The notes: generated by a model from the letters alone, not told the origin. 64,000 bases of DNA from Methanoculleus bourgensis MS2 (GCF_000304355.2 NC_018227.2:930001-994000), one strand, 5' to 3'; positions 43,843 through 51,999 are shown, counted from the stretch's first letter. Numbers and translations are program-made.

Positions 43843-44235
43843 TTAAATTATTCCCGCGTAATCATCGAGTATCTAGCACGATAATCGATGTGGCCTCGTG
43901 GGTTCCTGTCTGCCTCGGCCAACCCGGGTTGGTCTCGCTGAGGGGGAGTGCTCATGACCAATCCGTCGTTTGGTGGCCGCCTGGACCTTGGTGGAAGAGG
44001 TTGAGAGGTACAGCCCCCGGTTCGTAATGCATGACCTCCGTGGTTGTACCCCGACGGAGGATGTTTCCAGGTCAACAAGGGACTGAAATGAAGGACCGGA
44101 GGCATTCCCAAACAAAGAATTCCCTGAGACTGGTCGGAACTATTCCGTTGGGTATCAACGAATGAAGGTATCGGACCGGAGCAAGTATAATCCGCCTGGA
44201 GTACCCACACCTTGCATATCCGGGAGTGTGGCGGC
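43843..44235. other. Unassigned stretch, no gene seen
   Basis: A 129-codon minus frame covers it but has no recognisable motif and looks like low-complexity, structured DNA. I see no promoter or terminator that I can support. Confidence 0.3.
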
Positions 44236-44445
44236 ATGGGAGTGCAGTATATTTACGACGCAGAAGGAAGAAGGGCTGGTGTTATCGTGCCTATCGACCT
44301 ATGGGACACCCTGAGCACCGAGAAACCTGCCGATAAGCGAATCGGGGTTCCTGATCCCAGGAAGTATCGGGGGATCTACAGAGGCCTGAAAGCCGATCTG
44401 AAGGCTGAGATTCGAAGCCTGCGGAACGAATGGAACAGGGTATGA
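44236..44445 (+). CDS. Small antitoxin-like protein
   Basis: 69 aa from the ATG at 44,236: MGVQYIYDAEGRRAGVIVPI then LWDTLS, a pattern common in Phd-like or PIN-associated archaeal antitoxins, which begin with a 'xxYIxDExGxxxxVIxPI' arm. The C-terminal helix (YRGLKADLKAEIRSLRNEW) would bind a toxin. No PIN or other toxin gene follows; instead a DUF4062 fragment lies on the other strand. It is probably an orphan. Confidence 0.6.
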   Translation: MGVQYIYDAEGRRAGVIVPIDLWDTLSTEKPADKRIGVPDPRKYRGIYRGLKADLKAEIRSLRNEWNRV

Positions 44446-44504
44446 GACGGCACCCCACACCGGCGATCCGATATCCGGCGGAAAGATTGCCAGCATGTCC
44501 TGTC

Positions 44505-44736
44505 TCTCCCGCTGCCATAGTGGGAAGTGATCAACCCGAGAAACAGGTCGCAGTTCTCTGTCGCCGTGATGCAGTTCTCAAAAGCGGAGCGGTTCGAAAA
44601 GACCGGGACAGTCCCCTTGTGAGACATCCAGACTTCATAGCCAAACGCGGTTAAAAGTGTAGATCCGATCCGGGAGCTCTTCGATACCGTACACCGCAGA
44701 GGAAACCATAACCGTGAGCTTCTTACTGTCCTGCAT
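44505..44736 (-). pseudogene. DUF4062 N-terminal fragment, frameshifted
   Basis: ATG at 44,736 with an AGGAAGAG site reads SKKLTVMVSSAVYGIEELPD. After a frameshift near 44,655 it continues AFGYEVWMSHKGTVPVFSN and FENCITATENCDLFLGLITS, a clear DUF4062 domain. The remainder of the gene is absent. Confidence 0.7.
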
Positions 44737-44766
44737 CTCTTCCTCCCTGATCACGCGATTTTTCCC

Positions 44767-45750
44767 TCATTTTTTCAATATTTCACGCCGATGATAATCC
44801 AGATACCTGATATGGCGCTCTTCTACCGTTCTTAGTCTCATTCTTGAATGAATCCCAAGTTTATTTCTGTCCCTGTCTTTTAGTACATCACTGATGATTA
44901 TTTTCCCGTCATTATCAAAACTAATATAGCCTCTATCAAAAGCACTGTCTAAGTTAGGGACAAGTAACAGACCATTGTAGTTGTCCAGGCGTTCTGCATT
45001 ATCTGAATCTCTCCAGGGCTTGATATGCGATGCTCTTAACAGATCGAGCGAATCGCACCCTGTAACGGCACATCTCTTCCAATAACCTATCAAACCGGAA
45101 CGAAACACTCCCTGACCAATACGGCTCTGTATTATTGATTCACGTTCCGTCTCAGGCAACTCTTTATTGGTTCTTTTAAATTCTTCAATCTCTTTCAAGA
45201 CATTAGTTTCAGGTGTATCGCTGTAACTTGGGCCGGGAATGCTTTGTCCAAGTTCATTGCTGATATATGCTAATAATTCAGGACTGTGCTTCTTCTGGCT
45301 GTCACTCCTCAACCAAACGTATTTGTTTGCAACTTTTTTTATGTACTCAAAATGAAAATCACGTATGATAGGCCAGATGTCCAGACTCTCCCCTGAGGGA
45401 ACATAATAGCCATTCCTTGATGGGACTGGCTCATACTCAGAATATTTGCCCCTCTCCCACCGCCATGCTTTACTTTTTTCTAACAGGCTCTGCTCATCTT
45501 TCATCTCATTCAGGAGTTGTTTATCAAGAGACAGCCATAATCCCTCTTTGTGAACGGTAAAAACAATCAGGCTGCCGACTAAGAGTCGGACACCTCCACT
45601 ATAGCAGTATGCTCCCCACTTGTCGCTCCCATAGGTATTAGCTTTAAGGAGCGATTCTACAAATAACGACAAACAAACCCTTCTATATTCTTCATTGGGC
45701 AAAAGTGATGATATAGTATGCTCAATTTGACGAATATCAGGATTCTTCAT
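44767..45750 (-). CDS. HNH endonuclease (restriction-type)
   Basis: 327 aa from the ATG at 45,750, which follows GGAG by 8 bases; an upstream ATG at 45,813 lacks such a site. The C-terminal HNH domain is clear: CAVTGCDSLDLLRASHIKPW then RLDNYNGLLLVPNLDSAFDR, with the H-N-D/H metal site. The N-terminal 220 residues are an unassigned, probably DNA-recognition, region. Similar stand-alone HNH proteins serve as modification-dependent or orphan restriction nucleases. AT-rich compared with core genes. Confidence 0.85.
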   Translation of the reverse strand: MKNPDIRQIEHTISSLLPNEEYRRVCLSLFVESLLKANTYGSDKWGAYCYSGGVRLLVGSLIVFTVHKEGLWLSLDKQLLNEMKDEQSLLEKSKAWRWERGKYSEYEPVPSRNGYYVPSGESLDIWPIIRDFHFEYIKKVANKYVWLRSDSQKKHSPELLAYISNELGQSIPGPSYSDTPETNVLKEIEEFKRTNKELPETERESIIQSRIGQGVFRSGLIGYWKRCAVTGCDSLDLLRASHIKPWRDSDNAERLDNYNGLLLVPNLDSAFDRGYISFDNDGKIIISDVLKDRDRNKLGIHSRMRLRTVEERHIRYLDYHRREILKK

Positions 45751-46039
45751 AGAAATTTCTCCATAACGCTTGGTTAATACTGGCTTGTATTCAGAATGGT
45801 TATATATTGCCATTGCTCAATGGCATATCCCGGAACTCATCAAATGACGCTCCCTGATTCGGTGGCACGCTCCTCACCTGAGAAAGTCCCACAGTTCCAA
45901 CCCGGACCCTGCACAATCTTACTGCTCGTGAACGTTTCCCATCTCGTACGTTCTTCTTCGGGTAGTTCTTTGATCCTGGAAGGACGTTCGCTACAAAGGA
46001 TTATAGGTAATTGAAAAAAAGTTAACATTCTACCACACA
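45751..46039. other. Intergenic stretch with a possible gene tail
   Basis: A minus-strand frame (45,840-46,040) contains RIKELPEEERTRWETFTSSK but no family signature. No RNA gene or terminator is evident. Confidence 0.25.
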
Positions 46040-46432
46040 TTAATGCGCTGCCCGCTTTGGTTCTGGGGGGGCTTCGGCAGGATTCTTGATCGTCACCGTC
46101 ATTGACTGTGTATTCTTGCCGCGGACCTCCACCGTGTAGGTACCCGGCTCCGTGAACTTATGCGCGAAGAACGTATACGTCTGTGGACCGCTGCCCACAA
46201 GATCCTGTTTCTTCCCAATGAGCTTACCATCAATCCACAACTCTGCCGTAAAGTGCGTGTCCCAGTCCGAGGAAGGGAGACCTTCGTTGTCAAACCAGTA
46301 CCCGATACTCACCGGGGTGTTCGTATAAAAGTACGGCTTGCCGCTCTCGTCACGGCCGCCGCCCGCACTTCCACTGACCGTAGCAACCGCCTCTATGGAA
46401 TTTATTGTTGCTTCCCGATACGTAGGAGACAT
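46040..46432 (-). CDS. CARDB/PKD-like beta-sandwich protein of unknown function
   Basis: 130 aa. A beta-rich Ig-like domain covers most of it: TPVSIGYWFDNEGLPSSDWD, FTAELWIDGKLIGKK, then FTEPGTYTVEVRGKNTQSMT. There is no signal peptide, so it may be cytoplasmic or a truncated tail of a larger surface protein. GAGGT lies 8 bases before the ATG at 46,432, with an AT-rich TATA-like stretch about 30 bp upstream. I do not know its role. Confidence 0.6.
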   Translation of the reverse strand: MSPTYREATINSIEAVATVSGSAGGGRDESGKPYFYTNTPVSIGYWFDNEGLPSSDWDTHFTAELWIDGKLIGKKQDLVGSGPQTYTFFAHKFTEPGTYTVEVRGKNTQSMTVTIKNPAEAPPEPKRAAH

Positions 46433-46535
46433 GCTGCTACCTCTATAAAAATAGTATAATAAATTTCCTGTGCGGTGGATTGCTGGCGGGGAGGCGGCGG
46501 TGGCGGGCGGGGTTTTTGGGGTGGGGTGCCTGTGG

Positions 46536-46616
46536 CGGGCGGGAGGGTGTCGTGGTCCTCCCCGGGGTGCTGTTCTCTGTGGGCGGTGATACGATTCGCC
46601 TGACCTTCCCGGCGCG
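46536..46616 (+). pseudogene. Aminotransferase C-terminal fragment
   Basis: It reads EGVVVLPGVLFSVGGDTIRL then TFPAR, matching the EGVAVLPGVPFYVNGGGEDT and IRLNFSA end of the aminotransferase at 27,687-28,865 at both protein and DNA level. Only about 80 bp remain, joined to the tandem repeat that follows. Confidence 0.55.
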
Positions 46617-46742
46617 ACATCTCACTGTCAGGAACCTCGACGATTTGCATGACTTCCGTGGTAACTTCCGTGGTAACTTCCGTGGTAACTTCCGTGGTAA
46701 CTTCCGTGGTAACTTCCGTGGTAACTTCCGTGGTAAAGAAAG
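46560..46742 (-). pseudogene. Hinge and winged-helix start of an AlbA/ATPase-type protein
   Basis: On the minus strand a VTTE tetrapeptide tandem is followed by VMQIVEVPDSEMSRREGQ. That is the usual transition in ATP-binding/HTH regulators (repeat hinge, then EMSRxELQ helix). The frame then runs into the aminotransferase fragment. No ATPase domain is recognisable upstream. Confidence 0.4.
46651..46736. repeat. 12-bp tandem repeat
   Basis: About seven copies of GGTAACTTCCGT. The unit length equals that of the repeat at 40,408 but the sequence differs. Confidence 0.85.
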
Positions 46743-47210
46743 TCAGGGTGGCGCCACGGTCGCGTCCTCCGACCCCCGCGGCAGGCCCTCTGGATCAATA
46801 CCAACCTCCGCAGTAAGGGTTCGGGACCTGCAATTTCCTCGTGCCCCTCCGGGAAGTTCGTGATGATCGGTGCATACCCCCCCTCGCCAAACCTGCATCT
46901 CCACCGCCGGAGCACTCGCCTCCCCCATGATTCACCCTATCTTCAGCAATCCAAGAAAGATCAATCTCTCGCACAACTTGTGCGAGTTTTTCAGGACCAG
47001 CGTCTGCCGCAAAAGACGAGCCTCCATACGCCAGAGATTGGGGGATAACTACCGATGCCAGAGACTCCCCCCCTGCAGATCTCCAACCACTGGTTGGACA
47101 ATTGACTCGTTCTCCCGGGTATCGCCAATACCATCGCACCATTACGTTAGTGCAATGCACCGTTGCACTACTGGAGCATTTCATCTAATATTGTCCATGC
47201 AATACCATCT

Positions 47211-47298
47211 CACGCGAAGGGCGCGAAGCCGCGAAGTTCGGTTGCTGGGCGGCATAGTCCCCTTCGCGTCCTTCGCGCCTTCGCGTGCGGTGGCGATC
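47211..47298. repeat. GC-rich dispersed repeat, copy B with inverted partner
   Basis: The segment 47,261-47,298 matches 11,811-11,848 at about 35 of 38 bases. Fifty bases to the left, ACGCGAAGGGCGCGAAGCCG (from 47,213) is its approximate reverse complement, so the unit forms a large hairpin. Confidence 0.6.
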
Positions 47299-47423
47299 GC
47301 TACTACGCATCAGGACCCGCAACATAAGGTGAAATGGTCCACTACCTCTCCCCCGGCGCCCTCCCGGACCTGGTCGGCGCAGACTGCGGTCTGGCAGATC
47401 CAGTGGTCCCCGTTGATCCATAT

Positions 47424-47749
47424 GTTTGCACTTTTGCACCACGTTTGCACCAGAATTCCGGGAAAGTGCAAATGATAAAGATGCCCGGTCTGGTGGTTAT
47501 TGTTGTATCAAAGAGAGATATACAGAGATAGGTACTGATCAGAGTGTTCATTTACACCATTTCCCGGGAACGGAGAGCCCGGCCGCAGGAGTGGGATCTA
47601 TCCCCGGGTGCCCATGAACCCTGCGGTGGTGCAAAGATACGTCGGATTCCTGAGGATCTGCGTCTGATCCCCTGAATGGAGACACAGGGAGGTTTTTCCT
47701 GGTGCAAAGATAGGTGCAAAGAAGTGTAAACGAGTGTAAATGTGCAAAT
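47424..47749. repeat. Iteron-like TTTGCAC / GTGCAAA cluster
   Basis: Three TTTGCAC copies (47,424; 47,433; 47,444) face GTGCAAA copies at 47,466, 47,629, 47,703, 47,714 and 47,742. Two GTGTAAA variants lie at 47,724 and 47,734. The two halves are inverted relative to each other. This resembles binding-site arrays of replication or partition proteins. Confidence 0.4.
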
Positions 47750-47791
47750 CCGGGGGGAACTTTTGATCACTCTTTCACCCGAGGCGGGCTC

Positions 47792-48049
47792 TCAGCCCGT
47801 GGCACCCTCGGTCACCTCAAACGTCGTAATGATTGGCCTTCTCCGCTCCTCAAGCGGAAACTCGGCAAGGTGGAGTTCCGTTGCTTCCTTGAGATTTGCT
47901 ACCGCCTTCGCACCTTCGGTGCTCGAGCTCTCGCCCTACGGCCGGTCGCACTCATCTACCGTCCTGCCCTGGCTCGTGGTGCCGACCTCCGGGCATTCCG
48001 CAATGTAGATATCTTCTTCCTTGTAGAGCACGGCCGCAAACGTCCTCAT
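47792..48049 (-). pseudogene. hicB: HicB-type antitoxin interrupted by a 45-bp in-frame insertion
   Basis: The ATG at 48,049 gives MRTFAAVLYKEEDIYIAECP then EVGTTSQGRTVDE, the HicB N-terminal RNase H-like half. After an inserted 45 bp (47,906-47,950), which brings a TAG, the same frame resumes AVANLKEATELHLAEFPLEE and RRRPIITTFEVTEGATG to a TGA at 47,792. Without the insert the protein would be a normal 70 aa HicB. A HicA partner is not recognisable upstream. Confidence 0.85.
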
Positions 48050-48429
48050 GATCTTACACCTGCTGATCCTCCTCCTACGTCGTGATAACACTGACCGGCA
48101 TCTCTGGAAAGCCTTCTCCCGACCGGCGAGACCACACTCCATCCGCGAAGCACCTGCCCAAACGCGACAAACGCCGACCAGAGACGATAGGATGGCAGAA
48201 CCGGAAAGCAACCCGCTTCACTCATGGTATCCCGTAGCACCCAACGGTTACGGCAGCTCATCTCCGACCGGAGACCCGGCCTCCTGGATGCCATGATGGT
48301 GCACCCGCAGGGAGCCCAGGGCGAGGGGTTCGTCGCCGAGATCCAGGCCGGCCTGTCCTTGCCCATGCACCGCGACAACCCGGGGAAAAGCGTTATCCAG
48401 ATCGAGACGTAATGGGAATATAGTGCGAC
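48050..48429. other. Unassigned stretch, no gene seen
   Basis: A plus-strand frame near 48,224-48,412 (ending LPMHRDNPGKSVIQIET) and a longer minus frame both lack recognisable motifs and ribosome-binding sites. A degraded HicA gene would be expected here but is not visible. Confidence 0.3.
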
Positions 48430-48729
48430 ATGCTCACAGCTGAAAGCATCATCGGAGCGCTGGCAGATCACGAAGAAAGGATCCGGGGGCTTGGCGTCCG
48501 TCGGATTGGCGTCTTTCCTTCGTCCGGGGCGAAGAACGCAAAGAGAGCGATATCGATATTCTCATCGAGTTCGAGGAGGGGAGGCGTTCCTTCGACACGT
48601 ACATATGGACCTCAGGTTCTTCCTCGAAGACCTCTTTGGGAGGAACGTCGACCTCGTCGACCGCGACACCATAAAACCGGGTCTCGCGCCTTACATCCTT
48701 AAGAGCGTCAGGTATGTCCCGGGAATATA
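48430..48729 (+). pseudogene. MNT-type nucleotidyltransferase pseudogene
   Basis: It begins MLTAESIIGALADHEERIRG. After a 4-base loss that destroys the GS motif it reads RGEERKESDIDILIEFEEGR. After a 2-base gain it reads LRFFLEDLFGRNVDLVDRDT and ends at 48,727. Both lesions are clear. The family is the minimal nucleotidyltransferase antitoxin that AMPylates HEPN toxins. Confidence 0.8.
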
Positions 48730-48810
48730 ACCTCTACCCCTTGAGGCTATCGAGAGGATTGAACAGGTGATAATGTTTCCCGGATGGGAATACCGTCATA
48801 GAGGAGTCAG

Positions 48811-49122
48811 ATGCACGCAATCATCCGCAAGAAGATCCCTGAGATCGCCCGTATTGCTGAACGCCGCCGTGTAAGGAGGCTTGGGGTATTCGGCTCGGCA
48901 ACGAGCGGCCGGTTCGACCCGGTAACGAGCGACATCGATTTTGTCGTCGAGTTCGAACCGATGGCCCCGGCCGAGCATGCAGAGGCATACTTCGGTCTCG
49001 CCGAAGACCTGGCCCGGCTCTTTTGCCGCGAGATCGATCTCGTTGAACGATCGGCGATCAGAAACCCGTTCCTTCGCGAGTCCATGGAAGAGACCTGCAA
49101 GGATGTGTATGTCATCGCGTGA
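48811..49122 (+). CDS. MNT-type nucleotidyltransferase antitoxin (MntA-like)
   Basis: 103 aa with an intact GSX10DXD site: RRLGVFGSATSGRFDPVTSD then IDFVVEF. GAGGAG precedes the ATG. It should AMPylate and silence a HEPN RNase toxin; such a gene starts inside its end (49,109) but is broken. It is a second, intact relative of the pseudogene 80 bp upstream, so the locus once held two copies. Confidence 0.85.
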   Translation: MHAIIRKKIPEIARIAERRRVRRLGVFGSATSGRFDPVTSDIDFVVEFEPMAPAEHAEAYFGLAEDLARLFCREIDLVERSAIRNPFLRESMEETCKDVYVIA

Positions 49123-49260
49123 GGGCAGGAAGTTTCTTTACGATGTTATAGAGGCCATAGACTCTATCGCGCAAGGTTTTCCGCCGGCAGAACCTACGAG
49201 GAGTATCGTACCAACTTGCGGCGGGTGGGTGGAGAGCAGGAGGGACAGCGGAGAGTGGTT
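49109..49260 (+). pseudogene. HEPN toxin remnant
   Basis: The ATG at 49,109 overlaps the MNT gene and reads MSSREGRKFLYDVIEAIDSI, the standard HEPN start. After a one-base shift it continues FSAGRTYEEYRTNLRR, then degenerates. The Rx4-6H catalytic motif is missing, so the toxin is dead. Confidence 0.7.
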
Positions 49261-49298
49261 TTAGGGAGTTCTGGTCTCCGGGGACCTGGGCCTGGCAC

Positions 49299-49358
49299 TT
49301 CGGGCGGATGCAGCACCTGGCCTTGTGGGGACGACGCTCGTGGATCTTTGGTGAAGGG
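49299..49358. repeat. 60-bp dispersed repeat, copy A
   Basis: It shares TTCGGGCGGATGCAGCACC and ACGACGCTCGTGGAT with 53,399-53,459, with only a few mismatches. It lies downstream of the HEPN remnant; 49,261-49,554 holds no other feature I can name. Confidence 0.75.
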
Positions 49359-49554
49359 CTACACGTTCTCTTCGATTCGCATCTTCAGGCTTTCGAGGCC
49401 GTGCTCGCTGGTGTCAGAGGTCAGGGTTGTACCTCAGGGCCGGGATCAAGTACCCATCAAGTACGGAAACACCGGCAGATATCCGGATATATGCAGATTG
49501 TCAGCAATATCGCTGACGTTAATTTCCTGGAGTAGGCGCTCTGAATACAATTCA

Positions 49555-51042
49555 TCAAGTATTTCTCCTGTCTGGTGCCGCCCACCACGGGACATACTTC
49601 ATCATCTTTGGAGCAGCGTCTGGATCGTAGGGGACAATCTCACCCATCTCCACCGCCTCTTTGATAAACCGTGAAACTGTTGCACTATTCTTCGTGGAGA
49701 TACCGAATCGCTCACGCAGAGAACTGTTTGTCAGATATTCACGGTTGACATATTTCAGGCAGGCATGGAGGTAACAGGCCCGCACACGGTCAGCCTTATC
49801 CATCCTGGCGAGCAGCCGGGGCGCAAAGAGGATTGACCGGGTGGCCTCTCCCGTAACTTCGAAGAAAGGAGCTGGGAGTTGGTAGAACTCCGTCTGGAAT
49901 ACAACCTTGTCAATACCGCTACCACGTTCTTCACAGATGCCCATGCGCCGCATCAAGGATGCCAGGGTTTCGTTCCGCGACTTTGGGGGTGAATCGAGAA
50001 ACCGTTCGGTTGCCACGAGTGGTATTCCGGGATTGCTTACTTCCATACGATCATCGAATATCTCTACCATCGGGCCGGTACCGGTGAGGGATAAATCCTG
50101 ATGGATCAACGCGTTCACCACCAGTTCACGCACTGCGAGCTCCGGATACATAGGAACGGTCTTGCGGAGGGCTTGCTGAATCACCTCATTAGAAGGTAAG
50201 AGACTGTTGATGGAGTCAATCAATGCTTCAAAGCCGCTCGCATAGCCCTTGTCGATCATCTGTTCCTTTATCGTTTCAATGCGGCTGTTTCCACGGTAAA
50301 GGATGATCCGCATCGCCTTTCGGCGAAGTGTCCGAAAGTCGCTCAGACGTCGGGCAAACGAGAGCGCTCCAAGGTTCGTGATGTTCCAGCCGCCAGCGTC
50401 GGCTGCACGGATGAGGTCGTCGTTCGCCAGCGCGTGCAGGATCCCATCACGACTTTCCGGTAGTGGGATGTTCATCAGGTCGAAGTAGGCGGGATAGTCA
50501 AGCAACCTCAAGACGTCTTCATTTGTAACCCGCTCTGCTGCGACACCCTCCTCGAAGGGCATCTGGTCGAAGATGCGCCACAGTGCCCGTTCTTTTTCCG
50601 GGAAGTCCTTGAGTTTCTTTTTGTAGGATCCTACCCTGATGAACTCCTGGCTCTGGAATCGCACAGGGTGGCAGAAGGCCCGCTCGACCTCCAGCAGGAC
50701 TACCAACCGCCCATCCATAGCCATCTCAAAGAAGCGGAAATTGATCCTGGGCGATAATAAGCGTAGCAGCCAGCTCTCCAACTCTTCATTGCCCATTCTG
50801 GTCTTGTGAGGAGAGAAGGTAGTGCCGACGATTGCATGCGTGCTGTCCTCAATGCCCCAGACAAGGTACGCAGAAGGCTTACCGCACAGAGCAGCAGCAT
50901 TGGCCAACGCCGAGATATATTCACCGATCTCCTGGGGTGCAGCACAACTCTGCTTGAACTCGACCCACTCGGTTTCCCGCGGCAACATGCAGAGCTCCCG
51001 GATAAGGCCTGCGAGGTAATCATCGGGGTAGTCTATCGCCAT
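49555..51042 (-). CDS. AlbA_2 (Schlafen-like) / GHKL-type ATP-binding protein
   Basis: 495 aa. Residues 15-130 are an AlbA_2 domain (ETEWVEFKQSCAAPQEIGEY, then ISALANAAALCGKPSAYLVW). Residues 300-400 are a GHKL-like ATPase (YPELAVRELVVNALIHQDLS, MEVSNPGIPL, GICEERGSGIDK). The C-terminus has a winged helix (SLRERFGISTKNSATVSRFI). Such proteins are frequent in type I restriction and defence operons, often as regulators. It starts within the end of the HsdS-like small frame (10-bp overlap) and is the last gene of the operon that begins at the truncated gene 52,310. Confidence 0.85.
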   Translation of the reverse strand: MAIDYPDDYLAGLIRELCMLPRETEWVEFKQSCAAPQEIGEYISALANAAALCGKPSAYLVWGIEDSTHAIVGTTFSPHKTRMGNEELESWLLRLLSPRINFRFFEMAMDGRLVVLLEVERAFCHPVRFQSQEFIRVGSYKKKLKDFPEKERALWRIFDQMPFEEGVAAERVTNEDVLRLLDYPAYFDLMNIPLPESRDGILHALANDDLIRAADAGGWNITNLGALSFARRLSDFRTLRRKAMRIILYRGNSRIETIKEQMIDKGYASGFEALIDSINSLLPSNEVIQQALRKTVPMYPELAVRELVVNALIHQDLSLTGTGPMVEIFDDRMEVSNPGIPLVATERFLDSPPKSRNETLASLMRRMGICEERGSGIDKVVFQTEFYQLPAPFFEVTGEATRSILFAPRLLARMDKADRVRACYLHACLKYVNREYLTNSSLRERFGISTKNSATVSRFIKEAVEMGEIVPYDPDAAPKMMKYVPWWAAPDRRNT

Positions 51043-51197
51043 GCCACGGCCTCCTCAGTTTCATCGTCGAGGTCCGCGCTTAGCAGACTGTTCATCTTCT
51101 GACAGGTATCCTCTTCATCGAGCGGTTTGGGCACCTCCCCGAGCCATGGCATGCCGGAACCCTTCATCGTGGGGTAGGGTTTAAGATCATGGACCAT
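51033..51197 (-). CDS. 54-aa protein beginning like an HsdS subunit (probable remnant)
   Basis: From 51,197 it reads MVHDLKPYPTMKGSGMPWLG and then EVPKPLDEEDTC. The first ~23 residues match the conserved N-terminus of type I specificity subunits (KPYPxxKDSGVPWLGEVP), but the rest is short and unrelated. It overlaps TIGR02391 upstream (11 bp) and AlbA_2 downstream (10 bp). It is either a leftover hsdS start that preserved translational coupling or a genuine small protein. Confidence 0.45.
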   Translation of the reverse strand: MVHDLKPYPTMKGSGMPWLGEVPKPLDEEDTCQKMNSLLSADLDDETEEAVAWR

Positions 51198-51999
51198 GGG
51201 CGTCCCCCAGCCCTGTTGGCACGCAATCATCCAGCTTCCGGTGTAGAAGTGAGAGCAGTGAAAAATAGTCTGCTGCATCGTCTTCACCTTTCCATAGGAT
51301 CTTCGGCTCGTGAGCCAGAGGGTTCCGTGCGGTTCCGAAGCACCCCTTCAATAGCATGGCAAAGCCTTTGTGCTCCGATTTCTCCGTTTCAGTCTGAAGC
51401 GAGTTAAGAGCAAGGAGTGGTTGATTGATTGCAAACACTTTGTCGACAAGTGCGGCTCCGTCAGCCTGGACCCCGGACATGTTGCGGATCCGCTGTGCAA
51501 GGCCCTTGGTCGCCTCGAAGACCGCGTGGAAGTAGTTGTCCTGCAAGAGCTCGGCACGGCAGTATTTCAGAACCTCGGGGTGTATGCGCCGGCCCCGGAA
51601 CTTAGCCTGAATTGTCTGGACGCGCCTTTCGGCTTCATCAAGTGTTTTTGCAACCCCTCGTTGCCGGAAATTTCCATCAGGGCCGTATTCAAGGCCAGAA
51701 AAAGATAGGATGACGTTGAGATCCCGGCGATGCGCCTCGAAAACATCGCTCTGCCCAGCGAAGCGAACGGGTTTCAAGAAGGATCCGATGAAGTGGAGCA
51801 CGTGATTTGCACATTGATATTGCCTCTGAGATTCGCGAAAGACCCAATGAAGACGCCGCCACTTGGTGGACTGACCGGACTTGTCCACCAACCCACAGTT
51901 GTCTAGCGCACGAGAAATCTCCGAACCGGCTCCGCACTCACCGAGCAAGCGAGCTAGCGCCTCTATCTGTTCATCCGAAAAAGGCGATACGGCGCTCAT
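51187..51999 (-). CDS. TIGR02391 family (Ymh-like, abortive-infection-type) protein
   Basis: 270 aa. The C-terminal half matches the TIGR02391/Hypoth_Ymh domain: LDEAERRVQTIQAKFRGRRI, VFEATKGLAQRIRNMSGV, then FAMLLKGCFGTARNPLAHEP (an RNxxAHE-like HEPN-type motif). The N-terminal part (FSDEQIEALARLLGECGAGS) resembles the AbiJ-N/HTH start of such proteins. These genes commonly ride inside type I restriction operons and are thought to act in RNA-targeting abortive infection. The start overlaps the upstream 38-aa frame by 4 bp. Confidence 0.82.
   Translation of the reverse strand: MSAVSPFSDEQIEALARLLGECGAGSEISRALDNCGLVDKSGQSTKWRRLHWVFRESQRQYQCANHVLHFIGSFLKPVRFAGQSDVFEAHRRDLNVILSFSGLEYGPDGNFRQRGVAKTLDEAERRVQTIQAKFRGRRIHPEVLKYCRAELLQDNYFHAVFEATKGLAQRIRNMSGVQADGAALVDKVFAINQPLLALNSLQTETEKSEHKGFAMLLKGCFGTARNPLAHEPKILWKGEDDAADYFSLLSLLHRKLDDCVPTGLGDAHGP

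Larger units (their letters stand above)
46743..47791. other. Unassigned stretch of about 1 kb with repeats
   Basis: No supported gene. A minus-strand piece near 46,795-46,885 reads APIITNFPEGHEEIAGPEPL and may be a fragment. The stretch holds the GC-rich inverted repeat at 47,211-47,298 and the TGCAAA cluster at 47,424-47,749. Confidence 0.4.

Noticed and set aside
46480-46863. 127-codon plus frame with an FRGN tandem
   Set aside because: The frame is held open by the 12-bp repeat; the better reading is two fragments on opposite strands (aminotransferase end and VTTE hinge).
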